Shown one piece after another: positions 32,001 to 42,099 of a stretch of 64,000 bases of DNA. A program made the translations under genes and the position numbers. The notes beneath the pieces were generated by a model, which saw nothing but the letters and a program-made list of their open reading frames with translations, did not search any database and was not told the origin of the DNA. The DNA is taken from assembly GCA_022606425.2 (NCBI GenBank), contig JAHDVF020000840.1:3100001-3164000 (forward strand). The letters run 5' to 3'. The stretch's first letter is position 1. Each line of letters starts with the position of its first letter. The stretch comes from Lepidostoma basale. Its lineage: Eukaryota > Arthropoda > Insecta > Trichoptera > Lepidostomatidae.

Positions 32001-32720
32001 TATTAAAAATATTTTTTAAATAACTTGTAATATCATTATTTTTATTCATTTTAGTAATCTCATTTTGTACAGCAAAATCTTTATGCTTTTCTCCTTCAGA
32101 TATATACATGTTTTATTTCAATAAATAAGCGCTATTTCTCGTCTTTGTCAAAAGTATTCATTGTAATATTATCATAATTTGTCTGTTTTAAAATACTCCG
32201 AAGTGTGCAAGTATCGAAATAATGCATTGAAAATAGAAGAGAATATTTCTGCGAACTTTGCCTAAACCACATAAGAAGAAATAAAAATCCACCAACAATG
32301 TTACAACGACAACGCCCGCAAATAAGCTTCTCGATTTCACAATGCACGACAAAAATAATTCGAAGTTTCTTTGATAGCTAAACAGATCGAGGATGCGAGA
32401 GTATTTATTTTTTACCCCTAATCTCGTATACCTGGTTCAGGCTGTCTCCCGAAAAGCAAACCCCTGAAATTGCACATGCTGTTTTATACCTGCTCTAACA
32501 AGGGCAGGTACATTTGAGATCTCATCTCTTTGGATAAAGCTAAAATGGTTTCCGTGTTGAATCAGAAGTAAACCGATTCGATGAAGGTGCATTCAACTGA
32601 CAGGTATAGTGGGTGCATTACAAGCTGGGGTTAGGAGCTAGACAGATTCATCTCCAATTCGGCGCCACCAATAGACACAATCTCACTATGCGTTACAATT
32701 GATTTTAGTTCATTACATCA
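32000..32720. other. Unassigned sequence
   Basis: The 71-codon minus frame at 32132-32347 has no motif and no splice context that I can support. Confidence 0.3.
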
Positions 32721-32949
32721 TTATGTCAAAGTGTCTGTTAGAACCACATTGTGTCTTGGTCTAGAAGAAAAAACCTATCTTTACCTCGGGGAGTACGGTT
32801 ATTACCCGTGGCTCTATCCGACTGACTTCTTGCTAGGCCAGGGATGGCGAACCTATAATATGTCGCGTGCCACATGCCATGGAAATAAAGATGCATCAAA
32901 TGTTTGTGTAAATTCAGATTATTAATATAAACAAAGCATTAATATAGTC

Positions 32950-33065
32950 AAATGATTTTACTGAAATCTCTTGATGGAAGTTCATTTTAAATAATAATTA
33001 AATAAAACGATGTTTTTTAACTACTTCCACTTTTGTCTTTATTTAGACAGCGACCGGTTTGTGTG
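32950..33065 (+). repeat. P1 PLE-like half-element inside the hAT-like element
   Basis: Matches the left side of the P1 pair at 23530: aatgattttactgaaatctc, aactacttccacttttgtct, then agacagcgaccggttt, where it stops within the core. The partner arm is absent. Confidence 0.7.
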
Positions 33066-33074
33066 CGGTTTGCG

Positions 33075-33550
33075 ACACATGAGTGTCCACAAATGACTCC
33101 AGCCCAATCTTGCTCCACGTTGTCCCCCTTGTGACCACGACCAGCTTTTGCTACATCGGTAGTATGATAGCAGGCTCGGGAGGTACGGGGGAAGATGTAG
33201 CCAGCAGACTCAACAAGGCAAGGGGAGCTTTCGCAATACTTCGCCCTGTATGGCGTTCCAGTATCATATCAAGAAAGCTGAAGCTACAATTATTCAGCAG
33301 TAGCGTTAAAAGCGTACTGCTGTACGAATGTGAGACTTGGAAATCTACCGCGGACGTTATTGGAAAACTCTAGGTGTTAATAAATAGGTGCCTTCGCTGA
33401 ATATTCAAGATCTATTGGCCCCAAACAGTGTCTAATGCCGTTCTCTGTACCATGGCAGGCGATAAGCCAATCAGAGAACAAGTCGCTAGACGCAAATGGC
33501 TGTGGATTGATCACACTCTGAGACGAAACCCAGTCTGCATCGCTCAGTGA
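33075..33550 (+). pseudogene. RTE-F fragment inside the hAT-like element
   Basis: Reads TTTSFCYIGSMIAGSGGTGE, then DVASRLNKARGAFAILRPVW, ISRKLKLQLFSSSVKSVLLY and ECETWK; after a stop LINRCLRRIFKIYWPQ and WLWIDHTLRR. This order (YLGS..I...G, R..KAR.AF..L...W, LLYG.ETW, R.WIGHTLR) is typical of RTE-like RT C-termini. One stop breaks it. Confidence 0.8.
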
Positions 33551-34214
33551 CCTATTTATGCATGAATATCGTCATATCCTTTGTTTCCGTCGTTTGTTAA
33601 ACTATTGATGAACGAAAAAAATACACATGGCTATTTAAATATTTTTATCCTATTTCTAAAAAAAAAATTAATTTTTTGTAAAATCACATTTATTTTTTCT
33701 CATCATTCGCGTGCAATGCAAAATCGTCTGGCGTGCCACCTGTGGCACGCATGCCATAGGTTTGCCATCCCTGTGCTAGACAATCATAGAAGAGAAGGAG
33801 GAATATTCACTACTTATTTTAACTGATTGGCGGCCGTATACATTACTCGAATCTTCTGATGTTGTTAAATTTGTCCTTGATAATTTTCTTCGTCAAACAC
33901 AACAAAGATTATTTTGTTTGCCGTGTTACAGAACCAACCTGCCAATGGTTATGGCTGTGGGTAGATAAACCTCTTTGCTTAAACGGGTCGTCTCGGAGGT
34001 CGACATATTTTGTGATAGTAGGAATTGCTTGATAGATGCAATATTAATGTTTGATTTATTATTTTATGTACCTTCTAATTATTCTGTCTAATTCTTACTC
34101 TCCGTGTATTTTTTTAATATTATTTATTTTGTTAAAATCTTATTATATAATTGCAAACGATCTTAGTGTGTATGTATGAAGTGTTCTTTTTTTTCAATAA
34201 ATAATCACGTTTCT

Positions 34215-34320
34215 AAAGAAAGACAGAGTCATTAAAAAATACGTTTAGATAACTAATAGATTTTACAAAAAAATATGTTGTAATTAAATATATTGAAAAT
34301 GTTGCTATTTTTCAATTTTT
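34215..34320. other. Unassigned AT-rich sequence
   Basis: Nothing supported. Confidence 0.3.
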
Positions 34321-34440
34321 AGTAAATTTTTCTCGACATGTTTCAATGGCCTTAGACCTTCATCAACGGTATTATATCGTTCTTTCGATGATGAAGATCA
34401 AGGAAAATGAACTCTAAAGTAATAAAAATCAGTCTTTAAA
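34320..34440. repeat. P3 PLE-like inverted pair, decayed
   Basis: Left ctcgacatgtttcaatggcc and right ttcgatgatgaagatcaagg flank a tatcgttct loop like the other P3 pairs. The GAAAC of the right core is lost. Confidence 0.45.
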
Positions 34441-34504
34441 TACATTAAAAAAAATCATCATTATGGGATATTAAAAACATGTTTGTATAATTTAAAAAAA
34501 CTTA

Positions 34505-34600
34505 ATGTTAACTTGTGGTCTAGGGGAAAGAACGCTAACATCCTGATTCAATGGTCTTGGGTTCAAGCTTAGACATGTCTGATTACTTTTTTTTTATATA
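34505..34600 (+). repeat. SINE2, tRNA-derived
   Basis: A box tggtctaggggaaagaacg and B box gggttcaagctta are spaced as in tRNA. Stems of a true tRNA do not form around them. Minus-strand relatives lie at 51775-51905 and 63445-63560. Confidence 0.65.
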
Positions 34601-34839
34601 ATAACGAGCTATTTCTTTGGAACTTTGGAGACAGTATAGAAAATTCTAAAACCATTATATTGAAATACTGTTTGTTCATAACTTTGAAGAAATTTTATTC
34701 AGGGTCAGTATCATATCATATCAGTATTGAACCTTCGTCCTATATTACAGTAGTATATTTAAAAAACAGTTTTAAAAAAAGAATCAATTCCAAATTTAAT
34801 ATTTGAATCTTATGTACCTTTTTTATAGTCCATTGTTTT

Positions 34840-35110
34840 GGCCGAAACACTATGATACTTCAACATAATTACTGGTAAAATTTAAAACACTGTTATATAT
34901 TTTAATTTATTTTTATTTACTGAGCCAAACCGATGTTGGCATCTTCAGATGTTACAATAAACTGTAACACCTGATGATGTTTTTGTAACACCAGATGATG
35001 ACCAGTTTATTGTAACACCTGATGATGCCAACATCGGTTGGCGAAACAGCTGTCGCAACACTCAGTAAATAAAAAGAAATGGTGATGTATAAGTGTTTTA
35101 AATTTTAAAA
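34840..35110. repeat. P2 PLE-like inverted pair with intact-looking core
   Basis: The plus core at 35019-35054 is the best P2 copy: CTGATGATGCCAACATCGG, TTGGCGAAACAGCTGTCGC, with stem II GCCAAC/GTTGGC and stem III ACAGCTGT. The left part (34915-34960) is the minus-strand half, lacking GAAAC, and a cctgatgatg segment is repeated three times between the halves. Outer arms aaaacactgttat and the tail gtgatgtataagtgttttaa match other P2 copies. Confidence 0.65.
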
Positions 35111-36135
35111 GTAATACCTTTGTTATTTATATTTGTTGTGTTAACGAGTATATAATTATGATACGTTATTTAAACAATATAATCAATCAAATGCATTTGT
35201 TTATGCCTTATGATGTGTTTATCAGTGTGCTATTTTCAGTAAATTCAACAATGCAGTACTCATTCGCATTACAGCGAAATTTGTTTTGTATGAATTAAGT
35301 AGATGATTAATAATCATAGTTAACCCAAATTGAGCCCGAACGAACGGTACAAAATATCTAAGATGCACTTAAAATTACGCCATAAAAATATATTAACGGT
35401 GTCTTAACCCAAAAAATTCGCCATTTTATAATAATATTCGAAACCACATCAATTTCAAGTTTCCATTTTTAAATTTTCGATTGGAATTTTGAAGAGAAGT
35501 TATTCCGTGACCGATATATCTTCACACGCCGCCACAAGTTCAAGTGAAAGTATTATGGCACCGAGTGCGAGTGAGCATTTCTACGCGAGCATCGGTAATG
35601 GATGTCGAAACATGGTTTCGTAATTCTTACTAGTTGGCTTCTATTTGCCGGGCTCTTGCTGACACGGAGATCAGGTCACCGTAGGCAAAGAGTACCGTTT
35701 TGTATGTGCCGGAACACGCCTTTGGGCATTCTTATTCCGGACTTCGCGGAATGACTTCACCAAGAAAACAATTTCGTTTGCTCCTTATCTGTTAACTCCT
35801 CTCTGGTTCATCTTCTGCCGCAAACAGAGTGACAAGACGCTTTATGCTTTGGAAGGCGTAATTGTTCCAAATAGACTTTTATATACCGTGAAGTGATAGA
35901 AAAAATGGTTGTAAAAAAATTACAAGGTACAGCGAAAACACCGAAGAGTTTCGTCACAGTTTAATATATTTTCAACGAACGGCTGTTCGTTTATACAGCA
36001 CGAATTATATAAAAACCGTTCACACAATAAAGTATATTTTTTTAAATATGAAGCGCTATAAATCTGAGATAAATAATATATAAAGATATATGAGTATAGC
36101 TCAAATTATTCTACGTACATAAATGGTACACTCAA
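35110..36135. other. Unassigned sequence, possibly single-copy
   Basis: 35520-35880 is less AT-rich than the surroundings and matches no repeat in the window. No frame above 60 codons or convincing splice site was found. It could be host regulatory sequence. Confidence 0.3.
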
Positions 36136-36139
36136 AGTC

Positions 36140-36490
36140 ATAAGGAGTATGGTAGCTATCCATGGCTCTATCCCACAGCGTTTCTTTTGGGAATAATGGG
36201 GTCCAATTCTATGCAGCTTCGGAGAGTCGGGTTTCTCATAACCTAATAACCATAATTTCTTTAGATTAATTAGGGGATGCATTAATTAGCAGCTTAACAA
36301 GATTACCTCGGAGATCGACGTCTTTCATATTAGTGAAAGTACGTTCGGAAGACAAATACTCTTAACTTAGAGAGTATCTTGTCTTCCTAAAGTTGAACCA
36401 TCTCTCATACGTTCCTGGTACTTTACCCTTTCTCTAATAGATGCCTTAACCTATAACTATACTTGTAATACTCGTATCTTTTGAGTAAAT
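36140..36490 (+). pseudogene. LINE-A remnant with internal deletions
   Basis: Reads YGSYPWLYPTAFLLGIMGSN, jumps to a decayed LIRG segment, then ITSEIDVFHISESTFGRQIL and the 3' UTR (ttgaaccatctctcatacgt). The HRLFYLPACRTN block is deleted. Confidence 0.7.
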
Positions 36491-36544
36491 AAATAAACTC
36501 AGTATTATAATAAAAACTGGTTATAATAACTGCAAATTCAAATA

Positions 36545-36930
36545 TATCCAGTGAATCAAAGATGTATGGAAGTGAAGCTTGGAGAAGGATGAAAGTAGGA
36601 TAAATGCCATAGAAATGAAATCACCGAGAATAATATGCAGAAAAACGATGTATGATAGAATACCGAACGACGAAATATGGAAGGAATGTAAGATTGCATC
36701 CAAATCAAATTTAAAAAGTTTAAATGCAGTATGAATGGAGATAGAAGACTATGATGGCCGAGGAAGACATGGCATGATCAAATTAATCAATTACTTGTCG
36801 GTCACCTTCAAGAGGCGCGTGTTACGATGTATGAATATAGAGGACGCTCGAGTTGTCCGTCATGATAAAGCAATGTGGCGGTCCATCCTCTTTGACTACG
36901 GTGAAAAGCACGGCGTTTAGTTAGTTAGTT
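36545..36930 (+). pseudogene. RTE-D C-terminal region, broken
   Basis: Starts at MYGSEAWRRMKV, then AIEMKSPRIICRKTMYDR, DDGRGRHGMIKLIN in place of GRPRKTWHDQIN, and ends VLRCMNIEDARVV..WRSIL before acggcgtttagttagttagt. About 60 codons between the blocks are missing. Confidence 0.7.
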
Positions 36931-36939
36931 TTTTTTTAC

Positions 36940-37705
36940 ATATATCAAATTTCGAGTATGCTACTAATTAAAGTGTATAGAAATGTAAAAATACCATTAT
37001 TATTTGAAAACCATAGTGTTTTGGCCAAAACAATGGACTATACTCGTATAAACCCATGTTAACTCTTTTTTTATGAGGGGGCGGGGGATTCTCATGGACG
37101 AATATAGATTCCTGCCTATGAAAAGACCTTCTGATGCTTCCTTTTTGCAGTGGTATCGCCTTTCATCATTTCTTCATGGCATCCTTATATTTTAAACATT
37201 AATAATACTTCCTTTTTTCTTTGTCTTTTATCGACCTACTTTTCCAACATTATGATGCTAATCATGTTTCTGATCGTCTTCCACATATCCTTACACTCCA
37301 CCTCCGCCAAATCACCGGGCTACGTTTAAGTGTACCAACATGATATGCTAGATACATGAGGTAGTAAAATATTTCAGAATCGTTCATGAACGAGGCTAGC
37401 AGACAAATTATCGAAAAACATCCTTGGCTTTACCAATTAGAGATAACGTTAGTAACCCATGACCCTGTGTGCTGGTGGAATTTATTCGGAACTAATAAAT
37501 TAAGGTCAAAATTGTACACTTGGACTCCCGAAATTGAAATTGAGAATATAGAATAAGAATGTTTTCAGTCTTTTCAGAAATTGTTAAGTTAACACTATCA
37601 GATTTTAAAACATTTCTTTAATGATGAAGTACTCCATTAAATATTAAATGTTGATTAAAAGCATGATTTTTAGCAATATAATTTAATAAATTATTTATTT
37701 ATAAA
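36940..37705. other. Unassigned sequence with a P2-associated scrap
   Basis: gtgttttggccaaaacaatg at about 37018 is the minus-strand version of the block found beside P2 copies. Otherwise no feature. Confidence 0.35.
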
Positions 37706-37709
37706 TATA

Positions 37710-37873
37710 GAGATGATGACGTGAGAGATGGCGATGGGGTTCGCAACCCATCACACCGCGTCTCCCGCGGGGGCGAAAAGAGAAGGATGGAGTGCCGCAT
37801 CGGTTAAAGTGTGGCAGTCCATTCTTTCTGCCTATCCCTTCGTGGAGACGGCGTGATGGTTAGTTATTTTTTT
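37710..37873 (+). repeat. SINE3 chimera with RTE-D tail and TSD
   Basis: The 10-bp TSD TATAAATATA lies at 37700-37709 and 37874-37883. The 5' half (gatggggttcgcaacccatc, caccgcgtctcccgcggg, gcgaaaagagaaggatgg) is unrelated to RTE-D. From about 37806 the sequence is the RTE-D 3' block with its tagtta tail. ggttcgcaaccc is close to an RNA polymerase III B box, but no A box is visible. Confidence 0.75.
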
Positions 37874-37884
37874 TATAAATATAT

Positions 37885-38280
37885 TTCTTTTTATTATCGT
37901 CATAACAATAAAAATCCAAATTTTGGTAAGAAATTAAAAAATGAATATCACAATAACAAGCGATTTGATATTTAACTAATATAATGTTTTTCAAGTCTTT
38001 TATATCGAGGAAATTTATGGTGTATAGAAGCTTAATTATATTTCATTTGTCTTAATTTTGTTTCACCTTGCTTGGGGAGTAACTAATGTCATTTGATAGT
38101 ATTCTGGCAAGGCGAAACTTGTCACTCCTATAGAAGTTCTAAAAAATTACAAACAGATGAAATATCCGTTTCCATATTGAAAAATTCAAACAAAATAAAA
38201 CCGGCAATCAAGAGTTAACAAAAAATATATTATATATATAAAAATATAAAAATTAACAAAAAATATCAAACGCAAAATAC
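37885..38280. other. AT-rich sequence; P5 pair inside; candidate 3' region of the minus-strand exon
   Basis: Contains the short P5 pair at 38055-38135. If the exon at 38285-38545 is real, its 3' UTR runs into this stretch; I saw no clear AATAAA on the minus strand close to the stop. Confidence 0.3.
38055..38135. repeat. P5 PLE-like short inverted pair
   Basis: Left tttgtttcaccttgcttggg and right tctggcaaggcgaaacttgt are complementary around atgtcatttgatagtat. A tagaagttcta tail follows, as in other P5 copies. Confidence 0.45.
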
Positions 38281-38284
38281 ATAG

Positions 38285-38545
38285 TTAAAGACGCTCTTTC
38301 CTAAATATTTCTGCCCATTTTGGCCGGTCGAACGATTCAATGTCCTCTAGCAGTACGTGACATCCTAAAGTTTGAACTCTGCGTGGGTTGGCCGAACTGT
38401 AAATCAAACTTTTTTCTTGCACTTGTGTTAACAGCTTTTTGCACAATTCAGGTCGACCAGTCAAAAGATTAGCTATTTTCACAGCTCGATATACCCAGCG
38501 AAACAAATTGATTGACAGCTCTTTTTCTTTCGGTGCTGGTCCCAG
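38285..38545 (-). CDS. Candidate terminal coding exon of a host gene
   Basis: On the minus strand a good acceptor (taatttttcttgtag, AG at 38547-38546) is followed in phase by 86 open codons and a TAA at 38287-38285. The exon length is exactly 87 codons including the stop. The peptide begins LGPAPKEKELSINLFRWVYR, has a middle RRVQTLGCHVLLEDIESFDR, and ends PKWAEIFRKERL. It is charged, leucine-rich and probably helical, with no low-complexity runs, unlike nearby chance frames. It matches no retroelement motif here. I do not recognise the protein. Upstream exons should lie at higher coordinates but I could not find them. A processed fragment or a chance frame remain possible. Confidence 0.5.
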   Translation of the reverse strand: MGPAPKEKELSINLFRWVYRAVKIANLLTGRPELCKKLLTQVQEKSLIYSSANPRRVQTLGCHVLLEDIESFDRPKWAEIFRKERL

Positions 38546-38599
38546 CTACAAGAAAAATTATGTCGTATCTAGATGAAACATTACAAGTATGTACTTTTT

Positions 38600-39005
38600 T
38601 AAGATTTACGTGTAAAAATACGAGGGTTATCCGTAAAATAAGTTTCCCTGTTTGCCACGGGGGCGCGGATCGCTGTTACGTGCGATCCGGCAACACTGTA
38701 TCGTAGCTTGGTCTTTCCCCGCCACATCCCCACCCAGCCAAACTCGCTGTGTCGGTTTGGCAGCCGTAAATAATGGAGCACCCGATCGCATCGCCCGCGA
38801 GGTGTGAATTTCTAATGGCCTCCAATTATAATACTTTGAATATATGACTTTTTTATAGAAATGATGGACTTTAACAGATGAATCCGTATATTTAAAGAAT
38901 CTTGGAATGGCTATCATTTCTAGTGAATAACCCTTCCAGGGACAAGAAAGGTATTACTATGTGGCATTACTATAACTAAAACACCAATCGTCCCTGGAAA
39001 CGACA
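38600..39005. other. Unassigned sequence, intron side of the candidate exon
   Basis: Contains a GC-richer patch at 38640-38800 of unknown nature. A scrap aaacaccaatcgtccctgga at about 38980 resembles LINE-B at 26880. Confidence 0.3.
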
Positions 39006-39009
39006 CCCA

Positions 39010-39095
39010 ATATTCATCTTAACTAACTAACCAACCATCACGCCATCTCCTCGAAGGGGTAGGCAGAAAGAATGGACTGCCACATTTTGATTTAA
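39010..39095 (-). pseudogene. RTE-D 3' terminus
   Basis: Plus-strand actaactaaccaaccatcac and cctcgaaggggtaggcagaa are the complement of the RTE-D end and tail. Only 85 bp remain. Confidence 0.65.
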
Positions 39096-39219
39096 ACTAA
39101 AAAAAAATAAGTGAAATATTGTATTATATAATAAAACTAAACATGTACATTAATTTTATCTTTTTAATTTATCATTTTTTGTTCAAGAAACAATAAGTAC
39201 ATTCAAGTATTGCTTAACA

Positions 39220-39560
39220 AAGTTCCATAATGGGTATATTACTAAGAGACCGTATAACTAACGTGGAGGTTAGAATACGCACCATGGTCACTGATATAGG
39301 GTACGCATTGCGAGGATGAAGTGGCATTGGGCTGGACATGTGTGTCGACGGGATGTTCGAAGATGGGCCCAGAAGGTTTCTGAATGGAGGTTAAGATTGG
39401 TTCAAAGAAATGTCGGGAGACAGCCCCCTAGGTGGAGTCATAATATTGTGCGGACGGCGGGAAAGGCCTGGAGAATGCTGGCGAGGGACCGGGAGGGATA
39501 GCGTTTGAGAGGAGAGGCTTACGTCCAGCAGTGGATGGAAGCTGAAAATGAAGAATAATT
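39220..39560 (+). pseudogene. RTE-F C-terminal fragment
   Basis: In successive frames: RDRITNVEVRIRT, then MKWHWAGHVCRRDVRRWAQK, RNVGRQPPRWSHNIVRTAG and a terminal W...AYVQQWMEA-type block (gaggcttacgtccagcagtg). This is the LKWxWAGHVxR ... GRPPxRW plan with frameshifts. Confidence 0.75.
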
Positions 39561-39735
39561 TCTTCACTATTTAAAAACAATGAAATATACGTTCTATTAA
39601 ATATGTAGTATTTAATCATCATAAAACTAATATATAAGTCCATTCTTTTGACTGAAACACTATGAAACTTCAACATTATTACTGTAAAAATTTATAACAC
39701 TGTTATAATATCGGATATAATAAATGTTATAATAT

Positions 39736-40088
39736 AGGATGGGATTTACAGAATTAAAAGAAACCTTGAACTTAAAGTTTTGATTAACCAGGAAACAGTA
39801 GTGAGATTCTGTAAGTCTCAACGCCTAAGGTGGGCTGGCCATGTGGAAAGAATGCCAGAGGGTAGGACACCACAAATTATATCCAGATGGGTGCCCCGCG
39901 AAAAGAGACCAAGAGGCAGACCGAGGAAAAGATGGATGGATTGCGTGGAAGAAGTGTGAGGGAAAATGGAAGGAGCTGGGGAATGGAGACAGATGGCCAG
40001 AGACAGAAGTCATTGGAGGACTGTTGTGGAAGAGGCCTAGTCCCACACCGGGATGTAGCGCCGAGAAATAATGATGAATGATGATGAA
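39736..40088 (+). pseudogene. RTE-like C-terminus with 10-bp TSD
   Basis: TSD GTTATAATAT at 39726-39735 and 40089-40098. The frame reads GIYRIKRNLELKVLINQET, RLRWAGHVERMPEGRTPQII, then RGRPRKRWMDCVEEV before a stop, and MARDRSHWRTVVEEA. The tail is (ATGATGA)-type (aataatgatgaatgatgatg). GRPRKRWMDCV is an RTE-like hallmark. 5'-truncated. Confidence 0.85.
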
Positions 40089-40170
40089 GTTATAATATCA
40101 CAATTTATTTTTATTCACTAAGAATTCGCGACAGCTGTTTCGCCAGCCGATGTTGGCATCATCAGGTGTT

Positions 40171-40440
40171 GTTAGCTTGGAACAATCTCCCTTCACACCT
40201 CAGATGCATAAATGATCCGACAGATTTCAGATCTAAACTGAAAACCCATCTTTTTCATATTTCATACTCAATTTAAACGTTTATACTTTGTTCTACTATA
40301 CTTTTTAACCGATCGCGAAAATCAGATGCAGCGTTCTCATTTAGATTTTTAGATTTAAAACACGTTTTAATGCGCCCTTGAGGTGATTACAACACAAAAA
40401 CGGCGCTACAAAAGTTAGCATATTATTATTATTACAATTT
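40171..40440 (+). pseudogene. CR1/L2-like LINE C-terminus
   Basis: Reads AWNNLPSHLRCINDPTDF, RSKLKTHLFHISYSI and stops near 40275. WN.LP..LR......F...LKTHLF is the well-known C-terminus of CR1/L2/Rex-type LINE RTs. The rest is 3' UTR ending in a (TTA)n tail at 40420-40433. This is the only copy of this family in the window. Confidence 0.7.
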
Positions 40441-40489
40441 TTAATAAATTGTGACGTTATAACAGTGTTATAAATTTTAACAGTAATAA

Positions 40490-41400
40490 ATATGTATATT
40501 TAAAATATTGACACTGATGCTCGATTTTTGTAAAATGAGATCATGACTTTTGTACAATAGCAAAAGTCAATTATTGAAATCTCTAAAATAAACATAATTT
40601 TACTAGCGACTAACCTTTCACAATAATTATGATTACATTTCGTTTTCACCGTTAACTTTTACGAAATTTCATTTGACGATAAGTGGAGATTGATCGAGGC
40701 TAGCCACCGGGACCAGCGGCTTAGTAGAAATCCATTTAGGTACCGGGTGCACATTTAAAGATTATTTTGCAATAATAGTGGATAATTGGTTGCAACTGCA
40801 TCGCAGTCGCGGTTTGCGAAATGTCCTCTACTAATATCAGGTTAATTGGAGCCCCCGGTGACACGTTACCTGCTTCGTATTTACCTCGCTATTAACACAT
40901 CGTTTCAAATGTATAAGAACTTTTAACATTACCAGATTAACCCGACGACCGCCGTAAGCACACATGTGCGCTCTACGTAGACGATCGCCATAAGCGCAGC
41001 TGTGCGCGCTTCGCAATATTCGAAAGATGTATTTCAAAATTAATTCCGATTTTCTCACAACGACATCTATGAATATTTTAAAATATTAACAAACCAAAAA
41101 GGATAGATATTTTTCGATAGTTTGGAGAAAATACGTGGCGTACCGGCGCCCTGTTTCTACAAACATGTGGCGATGAATGGGTTAAATATCGATAATGCGT
41201 TATTCATCAAATGCATGAACGTCTACACCCCTTATCATTTGATGAATACGCAATACAACATATATACAACATTATCTTGGTGATCGCGTTGGTGATTTAT
41301 GATTTATTTTCTGTCAGTTTCGGTATTACTTACGCATTTATCAAAGCAAATATCAATTAACGGGGTTACATATTATATTTAGTCGTTCAAACAAAAATAT
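40490..41400. other. Unassigned sequence with two small dyads
   Basis: Dyads: taagcacacatgtgcgc with gcgcagctgtgcgcgc (about 40955-41012), and tgcgttattcatcaaatg with catttgatgaatacgca (41196-41251). Both may be MITE ends. No gene. Confidence 0.35.
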
Positions 41401-41403
41401 TAA

Positions 41404-41612
41404 CCAAGTGATTTTACTGAAATCTCTTGAAGGAAGTTTATTTTAAATAATAATTTAAAAAAACGATGTTTTTTAACTACGAGTACACGTTTTTAACTGG
41501 TGTTCAGACCAGTCTGTCGATGCCAGCGAGCCTGGCGAAACCGGTCGCTGTCGAAATAAAGAGAAAAGTGGAAGTAATTAAAAAACATCGTTTTATTTAA
41601 TTATTAAACAAA
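41404..41612. repeat. P1 PLE-like pair, left arm shortened
   Basis: The one-sided end (agtgattttactgaaatctc) and the beginning of the left arm are present, but the left core is lost. The right core reads CAGTCTGTCGATGCCAGCG, AGCCTGGCGAAACCGGTCGC, then gaaataaagagaaaagtgga and the outer arm. GCCAG/CTGGC forms stem II. Confidence 0.65.
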
Positions 41613-41639
41613 TTAACCATCTCGCCGCTTGAATAGTAT

Positions 41640-41720
41640 GGATCAATCGGAAGAAAAAAGCTAGGATCGCAAAAAGAAGTGCAGAATGTCCGCAAATACG
41701 GTGGAAAGATGACAACGTGG
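41640..41720 (+). pseudogene. RTE scrap
   Basis: Encodes WINRKKKARIAKRSAECPQI and RWKDD, the W.PR..KRS.GRP..RW.DD block. Nothing else of the element remains. Confidence 0.5.
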
Positions 41721-41729
41721 CTATTTTCA

Positions 41730-42095
41730 AATGAATTCTCGCTAGGTATGCTAAGCTACCAATCATTGGAGAGAAGAAGGAATATCCACTTGGGAGTTCA
41801 CTTCTTTCAGGCGACTTAGTCTAGGTATAATGAAACAAGTAGTGCCCATTTTATGCTAAAACATAATCAATATTATATTGTTCGCTATCTAAAACTTTTT
41901 ATCCTAAAATATACCGTTAAATTTAGCTGTTGTGTGATTGATTGTATAATTATTCAAGCTTCAACTTTGATGTATTAAAAAACGTTTATCGTAAATATAA
42001 AAAAATTAACGACATAACTCGGATATCCTAAGTAATGTTGGTCTATTTGACCCTGATCTTCGTCAAAGACAGCACTGTGTGAAATAATTGACACA
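41730..42095 (+). pseudogene. LINE-B fragments
   Basis: 41730-41812 encodes SLGMLSYQSLERRRNIHLGV and HFFQ. About 200 bp of unrelated AT-rich sequence follow, then 42020-42085 encodes LSNVGLFDPDLRQRQHCV (the VGLFVPDNYLRQRQH block). Either an insertion or rearrangement separates them. Confidence 0.6.
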
Positions 42096-42099
42096 AGAT

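Larger units (their letters stand above)
32839..33773. mobile_element. 935-bp hAT-like element with 8-bp TSD
   Basis: TIRs CAGGGATGGCGAACCTAT (left) and, complemented, CAGGGATGGCAAACCTAT (right) have one mismatch. The 8-bp flanks are tgctaggc (32831-32838) and tgctagac (33774-33781). TIR and TSD length fit hAT. Removing it rejoins the LINE-B frame. It carries no transposase; instead it holds a P1 half-element (32950-33065) and an RTE fragment (33075-33550). Confidence 0.8.
32725..34215 (+). pseudogene. LINE-B C-terminus, split by a hAT-like element
   Basis: Before the split the frame reads YLGEYGYYPWLYPTDFLLG; after it (from 33782) the codons correspond to QS..RRRNIH, then LIGG, RQ..QRLFCLPCYRTNLPMVM and a decayed VSEVDIFCDS. 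The order matches the intact copy at 53086-54179. The 3' end near 34195 lacks a clear tail repeat. Several stops and frame changes make it dead. Confidence 0.75.
39640..40490. repeat. P2 PLE-like element with two retroelement insertions
   Basis: Left arm 39640-39735 (aacactgttataatatcgg), minus core at 40130-40165 (GACAGCTGTTTCGCCAGCC, GATGTTGGCATCATCAG) and right arm 40440-40490 (attgtgacgttataacagtg). An RTE copy (39736-40088) and a second LINE (40171-40440) sit inside, so the original hairpin was about 250 bp. Confidence 0.6.

Noticed and set aside
38627..38917. 96-codon minus-strand frame upstream of the candidate exon
   Set aside because: Low-complexity in part, no splice sites joining it to 38545, and no recognisable motif.
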